Part shown: positions 6,659 through 17,108 of the stretch, one piece after another
Layout: each line of letters opens with the position of its first letter
How positions within the stretch are numbered: the stretch's first letter is position 1
Assembly (NCBI GenBank): GCA_036506275.1
Contig: DASXSB010000026.1
Location: forward strand, 1-34,745
Length of the DNA: 34,745 nucleotides
Reading direction: 5' to 3'
From: DASXSB01 sp036506275
GTDB lineage: Bacteria > Methylomirabilota > Methylomirabilia > Rokubacteriales > CSP1-6
Position numbers and translations under genes: made by a program
Notes under the pieces: generated by a model
Seen by the model: the letters and a program-made list of their open reading frames with translations, nothing else
Told to the model about the DNA's origin: nothing
The model's database searches: none

Positions 6659-9600
6659 GCTCCACCGAGATGGCGCCGGCGCCCAGAAGCTCCTCCAGCT
6701 TGGCGACGACCTCCGGGCCGGGATCGACGCCGCCGCCGCGTGCGCGCACGATCACCACCTGGTCGGGAAGGATGATGTGCAGAAAGATCGGCACGGGGCC
6801 CGGGTGTTCGGCGACGATGCGGCGCACGCTCGCCAGGGCTGCCATGGCGTCGTCGCCGGCGGCCACGCGCAGCCGACATGCATTGAGCCCACCGCCCTCA
6901 CCGGCGGGGCGAGGCGCCGGGGCGGCGAGCGCGCTCTCGAGGGCGCGCACGTCCTCGGCCAGCACCACGCGTCCCTTGTCACCGTCGTCGATGCGGCCGC
7001 GCACGAGCACGGGCTCGCGCGCGCGCAATGCCGTCACGCCTGCCTTGAAGGCCTCCGGAAACACTGTCACTTCCACGGTCCCGTCCATGTCCTCCAGCGT
7101 GAAGAACGCCATGCGGTTGCCACTCTTGGTCGACGTCTCCTTGAGCTGGCTCACCTGTCCGAGCAGCAAGACCCGCGCCCCCGCGGAGCGGGCGGGCAGC
7201 TCGGAGGATCGCGTGACGCCCATGGACTCCACCACCGGCGCGAAGCGCGCGAGCGGGTGGCCGGACACGTAGAAGCCGAGCACTTCCTTCTCGAAGGCGA
7301 GGCGCTGGTCCTCGTCCCACTCCGGCGTCGCCACCGATGGTTCGATCGAGCGTGGAGGCGGCCCCGCGGGCAGGAGATCGAAGAACGACCCCTGGCCTTC
7401 CGCGCGATCCCGCTGATCGCGCTGCCCCGCGTCGAGGGCGGCGTCGGTGGCTTCGAGGAGATGCCGGCGCGTGAGGCCGAGGGAGTCGAAGGCGCCGGCC
7501 TTGATGAGACTCTCGATCACGCGCCGGTTGACGAGCCGGAGATCCACGCGCGCGCAGAAATCGTCGAGCGTCTTGAACGTCGCATCCTCGGCGCGCGTCT
7601 TGAGGATCGACGCCATGGCCGCCTCCCCCACGTTCTTGATGGCGGCGAGGCCGAAGCGGATGTTGTCGCCCGACACGCTGAACTGGATGGCGGAGACGTT
7701 CACGTCGGGCGGCTGCACCTGGATGCCCATGGCGCGGCACTCGTCGATGTACTTCACGATCTTGTCGGTATCGCCCATTTCCGACGTGAGGAGGGCGGCC
7801 ATGAACTCGACCGGGTAGTTCGCCTTGAAGTACGCCGTCTGGTAGGCGACGAGCGCGTACGCCGCCGCATGCGACTTGTTGAAGCCGTACCCGGCGAACT
7901 TCTCCATCAGCTCCCACACGCGATCGGCCTTGGCGGCCGCGATTCCACGCTCGGCGCATCCGGCCAGGAACTTCTCGCGCTGCTGCGCCATGAGGTCGCG
8001 ATCCTTCTTGCCCATGGCTCGCCGCAGGATGTCGGCCTCCCCCATCGTGAAGCCGGCCATCTCGGAGGCGATCTGCATGATCTGCTCCTGGTACACCATG
8101 ATCCCGTACGTCTCCCGCGTGAACGTCTCCATGGCGGGATGCTCGTACTTGATCTTGGCCCGGCCGTGCTTGCGGTTGATGAAGTCGGGGATCAGCTCCA
8201 TCGGCCCCGGCCGGTACAGCGAGACCATCGCGATCAGGTCCTCGAGCCGCTCGGGCTTGAGCCCGCGGATCGCGTCCCGCATCCCGCCCGACTCGAACTG
8301 GAACACGCCGAACGTCTTCGCCTCCGTGAGCATCGCGTACGTCCTGGGGTCGTCGAGCGGCAGCGCGTCGAAGTCGATCTCGAGCCCGCGCGATTGCTTG
8401 ATGAGGGCGGCCGTGTTGGCGAGCACGGTGAGCGTGCGCAGCCCGAGGAAGTCCATCTTGAGGAGGCCGAGCTTCTCGATGGGCCCCATCGCGTAGCCCG
8501 TGATCAGCTCCGGGCGCTTGGGGTCCTTGTAGAGCGGGATGTAGTCGTCGAGGGGCTCGTCCGCGATGACGACGGCGGACGCGTGCACGGAGGCGTGGCG
8601 CGTGCAGCCCTCCAGCGTGCGCGCGATGTCCCACAGCTCCTTCACGGGGGCTTGCGTCCGCACCAGCTCGGCGAGGGGCAACGACTTCTGGGCGGCGTCG
8701 TCGAGCGTGATGTTGAGGGGGAAGTTCGGCACCAGCTTGGCGATGCGGTCGACGTCGGCGTAGCTCATGCCGAGCACGCGCCCCACGTCGCGGATGGCCG
8801 CCTTGGCGCCGAGGGTCCCGAACGTGATGATGTGGGCCACGCGGTCGCGCCCGTAGCGGTCGGCGACGTAGCGGATGACCTCGTCGCGGCGGTCGTCCGC
8901 GAAGTCGATGTCCATGTCCGGCATGGAGATGCGTTCCGGATTGAGGAAGCGCTCGAAGAGGAGCCCGTAGCGGATGGGATCGACGTTGGTGATGCCGAGG
9001 CAATACGCGACCAGCGAGCCCGCCGACGATCCACGGCCCGGGCCCACCGCGATCCCGTGCTCTCGCGCGTAGTGGATGAAGTCCCACACGACCAGGAAGT
9101 AGCCCGCGAAGCCCATCTTCTCGATGACGGCCAGCTCGTGGGCGAGCCGTGCTTCCACGGCGTCGCCCGGCGTCGCGCCATAGCGCTTGCGAAGGCCGGC
9201 GCGCGCCAGCTCGTGCAGATAGCTCTCGAGCGTGTGGCCGTCGGGAACGACGTAGCGTGGCAGATGGAACTTGCCGAAGGCGAGCTCGAGGTTGCAGCGC
9301 TCCGCCACCGCGACGGTATTGCGGCAGGCGTCGGGGATCTCGGCGAAGACACGCGCCATCTCCTCCGCCGACTTCACGTAGAACTCCTGCGTCGAGAAGC
9401 GCCAGCGGTCGGGGTCCGTGAGCGTCGATCCCGTCTGGATGCAGAGGAGCGCCTCGTGGGCACGACCGTGACCCGCTTCCAGATAGTGCGAGTCGTTGGT
9501 GCCGGCCACGGACGCGCCGAGCGCGCGCGCGATCTTCAGCGTGTCCGCGGTGACGCGCACCTGCTCGGGGAGGCCGTGCGCCTGGACCTCCATGAAGTAG

Positions 9601-10121
9601 TGATCCTTGCCGAAAACTTCCTGATACCAGCCCGCCGCCTGCTGCGCCTTCCCGGTGTCGCCCGCCGACAGGTGACGTGACACCTCCGAGTTGAGACAGC
9701 CGGAGAGGACGAGGAGACCGTCCGCGTGCTGGGCGAGCAGCTCCTTGTCCACGCGCGGCTTGTAGTAGAACCCCTCCAGGTAGGCCTTCGACACGAGCTT
9801 GATGAGGTTCCGGTAGCCGGCCAGGTTGCGCACGAGCACGGTGAGGTGGTTCGCGCCCTCGTAGCCGCCCTCGCCCGAGGCCCGTTCCTTTCGGCCGCCC
9901 GGCGCCACGTACAGCTCGCAGCCGATGATCGGCTTGATGCCCGCCTTCTGGGCGGCCAGGTAGAACTCGACGGCGCCGAAGAGGTTGCCGTGGTCGGTGA
10001 GCGCGATGGCGGGGAACTTGAGCGCCTTCGCCTTCGTGACCAGCTTCTCGAGCTGGGCGGCGCCGTCGAGGAGGCTGTACTCGGAATGCACGTGCAGGTG
10101 GACGAACTCGGCGTGCTGCAT
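6642..10121 (-). CDS. dnaE: DNA polymerase III subunit alpha
   Basis: The replicative polymerase, 1159 residues. The N-terminal PHP domain (1-280) keeps all nine metal-site positions known from the Thermus enzyme: H10, H12, D19, H44, E69, H92, C142, D210 and H212. The polymerase core has GPGRGSSAGS (360-369), PDMDIDF with catalytic D402 and D404, and the third aspartate D557 in KMDFLGLRT. Helix-hairpin-helix and OB-fold regions follow (VLLLGQVSQLKET and FTLEDMDGTVEV). The ATG at 10121 gives the family start (FVHLHVHSEYSLLDG). A GTG seven codons upstream is possible but would overlap guaA. The gene begins 11 nt after guaA stops and overlaps accA by 17 bp. Confidence 0.97.
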   Translation of the reverse strand: MQHAEFVHLHVHSEYSLLDGAAQLEKLVTKAKALKFPAIALTDHGNLFGAVEFYLAAQKAGIKPIIGCELYVAPGGRKERASGEGGYEGANHLTVLVRNLAGYRNLIKLVSKAYLEGFYYKPRVDKELLAQHADGLLVLSGCLNSEVSRHLSAGDTGKAQQAAGWYQEVFGKDHYFMEVQAHGLPEQVRVTADTLKIARALGASVAGTNDSHYLEAGHGRAHEALLCIQTGSTLTDPDRWRFSTQEFYVKSAEEMARVFAEIPDACRNTVAVAERCNLELAFGKFHLPRYVVPDGHTLESYLHELARAGLRKRYGATPGDAVEARLAHELAVIEKMGFAGYFLVVWDFIHYAREHGIAVGPGRGSSAGSLVAYCLGITNVDPIRYGLLFERFLNPERISMPDMDIDFADDRRDEVIRYVADRYGRDRVAHIITFGTLGAKAAIRDVGRVLGMSYADVDRIAKLVPNFPLNITLDDAAQKSLPLAELVRTQAPVKELWDIARTLEGCTRHASVHASAVVIADEPLDDYIPLYKDPKRPELITGYAMGPIEKLGLLKMDFLGLRTLTVLANTAALIKQSRGLEIDFDALPLDDPRTYAMLTEAKTFGVFQFESGGMRDAIRGLKPERLEDLIAMVSLYRPGPMELIPDFINRKHGRAKIKYEHPAMETFTRETYGIMVYQEQIMQIASEMAGFTMGEADILRRAMGKKDRDLMAQQREKFLAGCAERGIAAAKADRVWELMEKFAGYGFNKSHAAAYALVAYQTAYFKANYPVEFMAALLTSEMGDTDKIVKYIDECRAMGIQVQPPDVNVSAIQFSVSGDNIRFGLAAIKNVGEAAMASILKTRAEDATFKTLDDFCARVDLRLVNRRVIESLIKAGAFDSLGLTRRHLLEATDAALDAGQRDQRDRAEGQGSFFDLLPAGPPPRSIEPSVATPEWDEDQRLAFEKEVLGFYVSGHPLARFAPVVESMGVTRSSELPARSAGARVLLLGQVSQLKETSTKSGNRMAFFTLEDMDGTVEVTVFPEAFKAGVTALRAREPVLVRGRIDDGDKGRVVLAEDVRALESALAAPAPRPAGEGGGLNACRLRVAAGDDAMAALASVRRIVAEHPGPVPIFLHIILPDQVVIVRARGGGVDPGPEVVAKLEELLGAGAISVEHAGRA

Positions 10122-10132
10122 GGGCGACGACC

Positions 10133-11686
<1,554 letters not shown>

Positions 11687-11699
11687 CGTCCGCCGGGGC

Positions 11700-12860
11700 C
11701 TAGCGCGGACGCCCCAGCTTCTGAGCCTGCTGAAAGACCTTGCCTTCCGTCTTGATCGCGGGCGCGATGATCAGCTCCGTGAGCTGAAGCGCGCGGATGT
11801 TCTCCGCGCCGACGGAGCCCATGCAGGTGCGGATGGCGCCCACCAGGTTGAGCGTGCCCGTCTCGGTGAACGCGGGCCCGAACAGGATCTGCTCCAGGGA
11901 GCCCGCGATGCCGACGCGGATGCGCGTGCCGCGCGGCAGGTTCGAGTGCGGCGTGGCCATCCCCCAGTGGTAGCCGCGGCCGGGCGCCTCCGTCGCGCGT
12001 GCGAACGCGGAGCCAATCATCACGGCGTCGGCGCCCGACGCGAGGGCTTTGCACACGTCACCGCCGGTGGTCATGCCGCCGTCCGTGATGATGGGGACGT
12101 AACGACCCGTCTGCTTGTAGTGGAAGTCCCGCGCCGCCGCCGAATCCGCGGTCGCCGTCACTTGCGGCACGCCGAGCCCGAGCACCTCGCGACTCGTGCA
12201 GGCGGCGCCGGGCCCGACGCCGATGAGCAAGGCATCGACACCGCAGTCCATCAGCTCGAGGCATGCCTCGTAGGTCACGACGTTGCCGACGATGAGGGGG
12301 ATCGCGAGCTGCTTCTTCAGCTTGCGGAGATCGACGGGAGTGTACTCGGTCGCGATGTGACGGGCGGTGGTGACGGTGGATTGCACGACGAAGATGTCGG
12401 CGCCGGCCTCCTGCGCGATCTGGGCGAAGCGTTCGGCGCGCTGCGGGATCGACGACACCACCGCCGGTCCCCCGCCCTTCTTGATCTCCGTGATGCGGCG
12501 GTGAATGAGCTCTTCCTTGATCGGCTCCCCGTAGATCGACTGGATGATCTTCGTGGCCTCGTCCTGGCTCGCGGACACGATGCGGTCGAGGACGTCGGAG
12601 GGATTGGCGTAGCGCGAGAAGATGCCTTCCAGGTTGAGGACCGCCAACCCGCCCAGGCGGCCCATCTCCACGGCGAGGGCGGGGCTGACGACCCCGTCCA
12701 TGGCGGCGGCGATGATCGGGATGTCGAAGCGCCGGCCGCAAAGCTCCCAGGAGATGTCGACTTCGTTGGGGTTGATGGTCACTGCGCCCGGGACGAGTGC
12801 GATGTCGTCGAACCCGTACGCCGCCCGCGCCTTACGGCCTCTCCCCACCCACATTCCCAT
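11700..12860 (-). CDS. guaB3: GuaB3 family IMP dehydrogenase-related protein
   Basis: 386 residues, with no CBS (Bateman) insert, which marks the GuaB3 branch of the IMPDH/GMP reductase superfamily. The N-terminus (VGRGRKARAAYGFDDIALVP) and AAAMDGVVSPALAVEMGRLGG are typical of GuaB3. The catalytic loop is GVGPGAACTSRE with C221, and the phosphate-binding glycines follow in ITDGGMTTGGD and AVMIGSAFA. The ATG at 12860 is preferred because GGAGG lies 7 nt upstream; a Met two codons later is an alternative. The superfamily oxidises IMP to XMP or reduces GMP to IMP. Being directly in front of guaA favours IMP dehydrogenase activity, but this is inference. No canonical CBS-containing guaB is present in the window. 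Confidence 0.93.
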   Translation of the reverse strand: MGMWVGRGRKARAAYGFDDIALVPGAVTINPNEVDISWELCGRRFDIPIIAAAMDGVVSPALAVEMGRLGGLAVLNLEGIFSRYANPSDVLDRIVSASQDEATKIIQSIYGEPIKEELIHRRITEIKKGGGPAVVSSIPQRAERFAQIAQEAGADIFVVQSTVTTARHIATEYTPVDLRKLKKQLAIPLIVGNVVTYEACLELMDCGVDALLIGVGPGAACTSREVLGLGVPQVTATADSAAARDFHYKQTGRYVPIITDGGMTTGGDVCKALASGADAVMIGSAFARATEAPGRGYHWGMATPHSNLPRGTRIRVGIAGSLEQILFGPAFTETGTLNLVGAIRTCMGSVGAENIRALQLTELIIAPAIKTEGKVFQQAQKLGRPR

Positions 12861-12897
12861 CCGTAGCCTCCGTCTCCCCTTGCGGTTGACGTCCGCT

Positions 12898-12918
12898 GAT
12901 CCCCAAAATATAGGGATC
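12898..12918. promoter_or_regulatory. Inverted repeat in the guaB3 leader, possible operator
   Basis: GATCCC (12898-12903) and GGGATC (12913-12918) flank a 9-nt AT-rich centre. The element lies about 23-43 nt downstream of the predicted start of the guaB3 transcript and 38 nt ahead of the ATG. It could be a repressor site (for example purine-responsive) or a weak RNA stem; neither is demonstrated. Confidence 0.35.
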
Positions 12919-12947
12919 GCCCCAGCGAGCACTACTAGATTTGGTGC

Positions 12948-12976
12948 AGTATAGCGACGGGGGCGCGGCGTGTCAA
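12948..12976 (-). promoter_or_regulatory. Near-consensus sigma-70 promoter of the guaB3-guaA-dnaE-accA operon
   Basis: Read on the minus strand: TTGACA (12976-12971), exactly 17 nt, then TATACT (12953-12948). The -35 is perfect and the -10 has one mismatch. The coaX stop codon TGA (12975-12973) lies inside the -35 hexamer, so the promoter overlaps the end of the preceding gene. Transcription should begin near 12941, giving a leader of about 80 nt. This is the clearest promoter in the window and explains separate expression of the guanine-nucleotide and DNA polymerase genes. Confidence 0.72.
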
Positions 12977-13743
12977 CGGGCCGAAGCGCGCTCGTAGATC
13001 AGCCGGAGGCCCTTGAGCGTCAAGTCGGCGTCGATGCTGTCGATGGAGCGCGCCACCCCCGCCACCAGCGGGGCCAGGCCCCCCGTGGCGATGACCTTGA
13101 CCCCCCCTGGAAGCTCCACCTTCATGCGCTCCACGATGCCGTCCACGAGCCCCGCGTAGTCGTAGACCACCCCCGACTGGATGTTGGTCACGGTGTTGCG
13201 GCCAATGGCTTCCTTGGGGCGGACCAGCTCCACGCGGAAGAGGCGGGCGGCGCGGTTCAGCAACGCGTCCACGGACGTCTGGAGGCCGGGGGCGATGGCG
13301 CCTCCCACGAAGGCGCCGCGGCCATCCACGCAGTCGAAGTTGGTGGCGGTGCCGAAGTCGACCACGATGAGCGGCGGACCGTAGATGGCGGCGCCGGCGA
13401 CGGCGTTGGCGATGCGGTCGGACCCCACCTCCCGCGGGTTGTCGATGTCGAGCGTGATCGACGTGTTGACGCCCGGCTCCACGAAGAAGGCAGGCACCTC
13501 GAAGTACTTCTCGCACATCGTCTCGAGCGTCTGCTGCACGGGCGGCACCACGTTGGAGATGGCCACCGCCGTCACGTCGCTCGGCTGGATCCCGCGCGTG
13601 CGCAGGAGCGTCTGGATGAAGAGGCCGTACTCGTCCGCGGTCTGCTCGCGCCGGCTCGTGAGCCGCCACGACACGACGAGGCGCTCGCCGTCGAAGACCC
13701 CGAGCACCGTGCTGGTGTTGCCGACGTCAGCGACGAGCAGCAT
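12973..13743 (-). CDS. coaX: Type III pantothenate kinase
   Basis: 256 residues. It phosphorylates pantothenate in the first step of coenzyme A synthesis; type III enzymes belong to the ASKHA fold and need a monovalent cation. The nucleotide-binding signature ADVGNTSTVLGVFDG is at the N-terminus. DNPREVGSDRIANAVA, the catalytic-aspartate block VVDFGTATNFD and GGAIAPGLQ follow. The ATG at 13743 has a strong GAGGAGG site upstream, encoded within the end of birA, with which it overlaps by 17 bp. The birA-coaX pair is common in bacteria. Its stop codon lies in the -35 box of the next operon. Confidence 0.97.
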   Translation of the reverse strand: MLLVADVGNTSTVLGVFDGERLVVSWRLTSRREQTADEYGLFIQTLLRTRGIQPSDVTAVAISNVVPPVQQTLETMCEKYFEVPAFFVEPGVNTSITLDIDNPREVGSDRIANAVAGAAIYGPPLIVVDFGTATNFDCVDGRGAFVGGAIAPGLQTSVDALLNRAARLFRVELVRPKEAIGRNTVTNIQSGVVYDYAGLVDGIVERMKVELPGGVKVIATGGLAPLVAGVARSIDSIDADLTLKGLRLIYERASAR

Positions 13744-14482
13744 GTCCGTCCTCCTCTCGCACTTCGCCCGCGACCACTCGGTGCCGGACCCCGTCCGCGT
13801 CGAGCAGGAGCGCGCCGTCGCGATCGAGATCCGCGAACACGCCGCTCACGCCGTCCACGGTCACACGCTCGCCCCGGCCCTCGGCGAGAGCGAGCCAGCG
13901 CGCGCGCACGGGCTCGAATCCTCGATCTTCGAGCACGCGCCGCCAGCGACCCAGCTCGTCGAGCACGGCCTCCAGCACCTGCGCGCGCGCGGGGACGGCG
14001 CCGGTCTCGAGCGCGAGCGACGTGGCGCGCTCGGCCAGCAGGGGCGGGAACGCGCGCTGGGCGACGTTGATGCCGATGCCGATCACGACCGCGGGCACGC
14101 CGGAGCCGAGGCGGGACTCGAGGAGGATGCCCGCCACCTTGCGCCCGCGGCTCCGAACGTCGTTCGGCCACTTCACGCGCGCGTCGATTCCCGCCACCCG
14201 CCCGAGCGCCGACGCCACCGCCACCGCCGCCGCCAGAGAGAACGTGGGCCAGGCGGTGACGTGGAGACGCGGTCGGACGAGGAGGGACATCAGCAGACTC
14301 GCCCCGGGCGCGTCGTGCCAGGCGCGCCCGTGGCGTCCGCGCCCCACGCGCTGCGAATCCGCCACCACCACCGACATGTCGGGAGCCCCGCCGGCGGCGA
14401 TGGCGAAGGCGAGGTCCTGCGTCGAATCGACCTCGCCGAAGCGGAGGATGATGGGCGGGGCGCCGTCAGCGCCCGCCGTCAT
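13727..14482 (-). CDS. birA: Biotin--[acetyl-CoA-carboxylase] ligase
   Basis: 251 residues. It activates biotin to biotinyl-AMP and attaches it to the biotin carboxyl carrier protein. The substrate-binding block GRGRHGRAW (a GRGRxGR motif) and KWPNDV with the following KVAGILLE are clear, as is the GIGINV strand. A small C-terminal SH3-like domain covers about the last 50 residues. There is no N-terminal winged-helix domain, so this is a monofunctional class I ligase and not a repressor. The ATG at 14482 is chosen because the protein then begins shortly before ILRFGEVDSTQD, as in the family; it overlaps the valS end by 17 bp. The open frame further upstream is antisense-like read-through of valS. 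Confidence 0.94.
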   Translation of the reverse strand: MTAGADGAPPIILRFGEVDSTQDLAFAIAAGGAPDMSVVVADSQRVGRGRHGRAWHDAPGASLLMSLLVRPRLHVTAWPTFSLAAAVAVASALGRVAGIDARVKWPNDVRSRGRKVAGILLESRLGSGVPAVVIGIGINVAQRAFPPLLAERATSLALETGAVPARAQVLEAVLDELGRWRRVLEDRGFEPVRARWLALAEGRGERVTVDGVSGVFADLDRDGALLLDADGVRHRVVAGEVREEDGHAARR

Positions 14483-17084
14483 CGATCCAGCCCAGGCTCG
14501 CCACCAGCTTGGCGCGCACCCCCTCCTGCTCGCCGAGCTTCTCGCGCTCCTTCTCGACGATCTCGGCCGGCGCGCGCTCCACGAAGTCCGGGCGCGCGAG
14601 CTTGGCTCGCGTGAAGGCGATGGTCTCGTCGATGCGGCGGATCTCCTTCTCGAGCCGCTGCCGCTCGGCGCCCACGTCGACCACGCCGGCCAGATCGACG
14701 TACACCTCGGCCACGCCCACCACCGCCAGCGCCGACTGCCGCGGGCGCGTGGCGTTCGCATCGACGGTCACCGCCGCCCGCGCGAGCGCCTCCACGAGGG
14801 GCCGCTGCTCCGAGAACAGCACGCCGTCCGTCGCCGGGGGCCGGATGGTGACGGTGAGCTTCACGCCCGGTGGTACCCGCATCTCGCCGCGGATGTTGCG
14901 AATGGCGGTCACCACCCCCATCACGGCCGCCATGGCGGCGTCGGCGCCGGCGTCGGTGCGCGCGTCGCCCCCGCGCGGATACGGCGCCACCATGATGGAG
15001 TCGCCCACGTGCGGGAGGCGTTGCCAGATCTCCTCCGTGATGAACGGCATGAACGGGTGCAGGAGCCGGAGCGTCGGCTCCAGCACGGTGACGAGCGTGT
15101 GCTGCGTGCGCGCGCGGGCCGCGGTGTCGTCGCCGTAGAGCGAGCGCTTGGCGATCTCGAGGTACCAGTCGCAGTAGTCGTTCCAGAGGAACTGGTAGAT
15201 CGCGGACGCGGCATCGTTGAAGCGGTAGGCGTCGAGCGCCTCTCGCACGACGCCAATGGTCTCCGCGAGCCGGCCCTCGATCCAGCGATCGGCAAGGGCG
15301 GGGGTGGCCGCCGGGGCCCGCGCGGCGTCGTAGCCCTCGAGGTTGGTGAGCACGAGCCGCGCCGCGTTCCAGAGCTTGTTGGCGAAGTTCCGGAAGCCCT
15401 CGATCCGCTGCTCCGAGAGTCGGATGTCCCGGCCCTGGGCGGCGAGCGCGGCCAGCGTGAAGCGAAAGGCATCGGTGCCGAAACGCTCCATCACCGAGAG
15501 GGGATCGACGACGTTGCCCTTCGACTTCGACATCTTCTGGCCCTCGGCATCGCGGACGAGGGCGTGGATGTACACGTCGCGAAATGGGACCTCCTTCATG
15601 AAGTGGAGGCCCATCATCGCCATCCGCGCCACCCAGAAGAACAGGATGTCGAAACCGGTGACGAGCACAGACGTCGGGTAGAACGTCCGGAGGTCGGCCG
15701 TGTCGTCGGGCCAGCCGAGCGTCGAGAACGGCCACAGCGCCGACGAGAACCACGTGTCGAGCACGTCGTGCTCAGGACGCAGCGGTCCCCCGCACTTCGG
15801 GCACTCGGTGAGGTCGGTGCGGGACACGTGCACGGACCCATCGGTATCGCAGTACCAGGCGGGAATGCGATGTCCCCACCACAGCTGTCGCGAGATGGTC
15901 CACGGCCGGATGTTCTCCATCCATTGGTGATACGTCTTCGCCCACCCGGTCGGAATGATCGTGATCCGTCCCTCGCGCACGGCGGCGTCGGCCGCTTCCG
16001 CGAGCGGCTTCACGTTCACGAACCACTGCTTGGAGACGAGCGGCTCCACCACCGTCTTGCAGCGATAGCAAAGACCCACCGCGTGACGGTAGGGCTCGAT
16101 GCGCTCCACGAGCCCGAGCCGCTGCATGTCCTCGACGATGCGGCGACGCGCCTCGAAGCGGTCGAGGCCCGCGTAGCGGCCGGCGAGCGCGGTCATCTTT
16201 CCGTCGAAGCCGATGACGGACCGGATGGGAAGGTTGTGGCGGCGGCCGATCTCGAAGTCGACAGGATCGTGCCCCGGCGTGACCTTGATGACGCCGGTGC
16301 CGAACTCCGGGTCCACCGCTTCATCGGCAACCACGCGGATCCGCACCGGACCGTCCACGGACTCGATGTCGATGTCGCGCCCGACGTACTGGCGATAGCG
16401 CGGGTCGTCCGGGTGCACGGCGACGCCGGTGTCGCCGAGCTTGGTCTCCGGCCGCACCGTGCCCAGCGAGAGCGGACCGTACTTGATGTAGACGAACTCG
16501 CCGTCCCGCTCCTCGCGCTCCACCTCGAGGTCGGCGAGCACGGTCTGGCAGCGCGGGCACCAGTTCACGATGTAGTCGTCGCGATAGATCAACCCTTCTT
16601 CCCACAGGGTCACGAACACCTCGCGCACCGCGCGCGAGAGGCCCGGATCCATGGTGAAGCGCAGGCGCGACCAGTCGCAGGAGGCGCCCAGCCGCCGGAG
16701 CTGGCGGATGATCGTTCCTCCCGATTCTTCCTTCCAGCGCCACACGCGCCGTACGAACTCCTCGCGCCCGAGGTCTTCCTTCGTCTTGCCCTCGGCCGCG
16801 AGCTGTCGTTCCACCACGTACTGGGTGGCGATCCCCGCGTGGTCCGTCCCCGGCAGCCAGAGGGTGTTGAAGCCGTCCATGCGCTTCATGCGCGTGAGGA
16901 CGTCCTGGAGCGTGAACGTGAACGCATGCCCCATGTGGAGGGAGCCGGTGATGTTCGGGGGCGGGATGACGATGCAGTAGGCGGGTGCGCGCGACTCGGC
17001 CTCCGCCCGGAAGTACCCGCGCTGCTCCCACTCGGGATACCAGCGGGCTTCGACGGCGGATGGCTCGTAGCGGTCCGGAATCAT
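14466..17084 (-). CDS. valS: Valyl-tRNA synthetase
   Basis: 872 residues. A class I synthetase that charges tRNA-Val. The HIGH-type motif is at 50-53 (PNITGSLHMGH) and KMSKS is at 517-521. An editing (CP1) domain lies between them, including GTGVIKVTPGHDP. Two Cys pairs (WCPRCQ and ECPKCGG) suggest zinc-binding ribbons. The C-terminal ~65 residues are a charged coiled coil. The ATG at 17084 gives the family start (IPDRYEPSAVEARWYPEWE). A candidate promoter ends only 12 nt ahead of the ATG and no Shine-Dalgarno is present, so the mRNA may be nearly leaderless. The gene overlaps birA downstream. Confidence 0.98.
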   Translation of the reverse strand: MIPDRYEPSAVEARWYPEWEQRGYFRAEAESRAPAYCIVIPPPNITGSLHMGHAFTFTLQDVLTRMKRMDGFNTLWLPGTDHAGIATQYVVERQLAAEGKTKEDLGREEFVRRVWRWKEESGGTIIRQLRRLGASCDWSRLRFTMDPGLSRAVREVFVTLWEEGLIYRDDYIVNWCPRCQTVLADLEVEREERDGEFVYIKYGPLSLGTVRPETKLGDTGVAVHPDDPRYRQYVGRDIDIESVDGPVRIRVVADEAVDPEFGTGVIKVTPGHDPVDFEIGRRHNLPIRSVIGFDGKMTALAGRYAGLDRFEARRRIVEDMQRLGLVERIEPYRHAVGLCYRCKTVVEPLVSKQWFVNVKPLAEAADAAVREGRITIIPTGWAKTYHQWMENIRPWTISRQLWWGHRIPAWYCDTDGSVHVSRTDLTECPKCGGPLRPEHDVLDTWFSSALWPFSTLGWPDDTADLRTFYPTSVLVTGFDILFFWVARMAMMGLHFMKEVPFRDVYIHALVRDAEGQKMSKSKGNVVDPLSVMERFGTDAFRFTLAALAAQGRDIRLSEQRIEGFRNFANKLWNAARLVLTNLEGYDAARAPAATPALADRWIEGRLAETIGVVREALDAYRFNDAASAIYQFLWNDYCDWYLEIAKRSLYGDDTAARARTQHTLVTVLEPTLRLLHPFMPFITEEIWQRLPHVGDSIMVAPYPRGGDARTDAGADAAMAAVMGVVTAIRNIRGEMRVPPGVKLTVTIRPPATDGVLFSEQRPLVEALARAAVTVDANATRPRQSALAVVGVAEVYVDLAGVVDVGAERQRLEKEIRRIDETIAFTRAKLARPDFVERAPAEIVEKEREKLGEQEGVRAKLVASLGWIDDGGR

Positions 17085-17088
17085 CAGG

Positions 17089-17108
17089 AGCCGCTCATTG
17101 TAGCGGCT
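17089..17108. promoter_or_regulatory. Inverted repeat flanking the valS -10 box
   Basis: AGCCGCT (17089-17095) and AGCGGCT (17102-17108) form a perfect 7-bp inverted repeat with a 6-nt centre that holds most of the predicted -10 hexamer. It could be an operator for a repressor of valS, or the stem of a small terminator for the gene ending at 17138. No specific regulator is suggested by sequence. Confidence 0.35.

Noticed and set aside
6330..9680. Very long open frame on the plus strand opposite dnaE (also 17829-20666 minus opposite lptFG, 26376-28484 and 29503-32040 plus)
   Set aside because: They are antisense shadows of well-identified genes, a common effect of high GC in codon position three. 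Their translations are low-complexity Arg/Ala/His-rich and have no family features.
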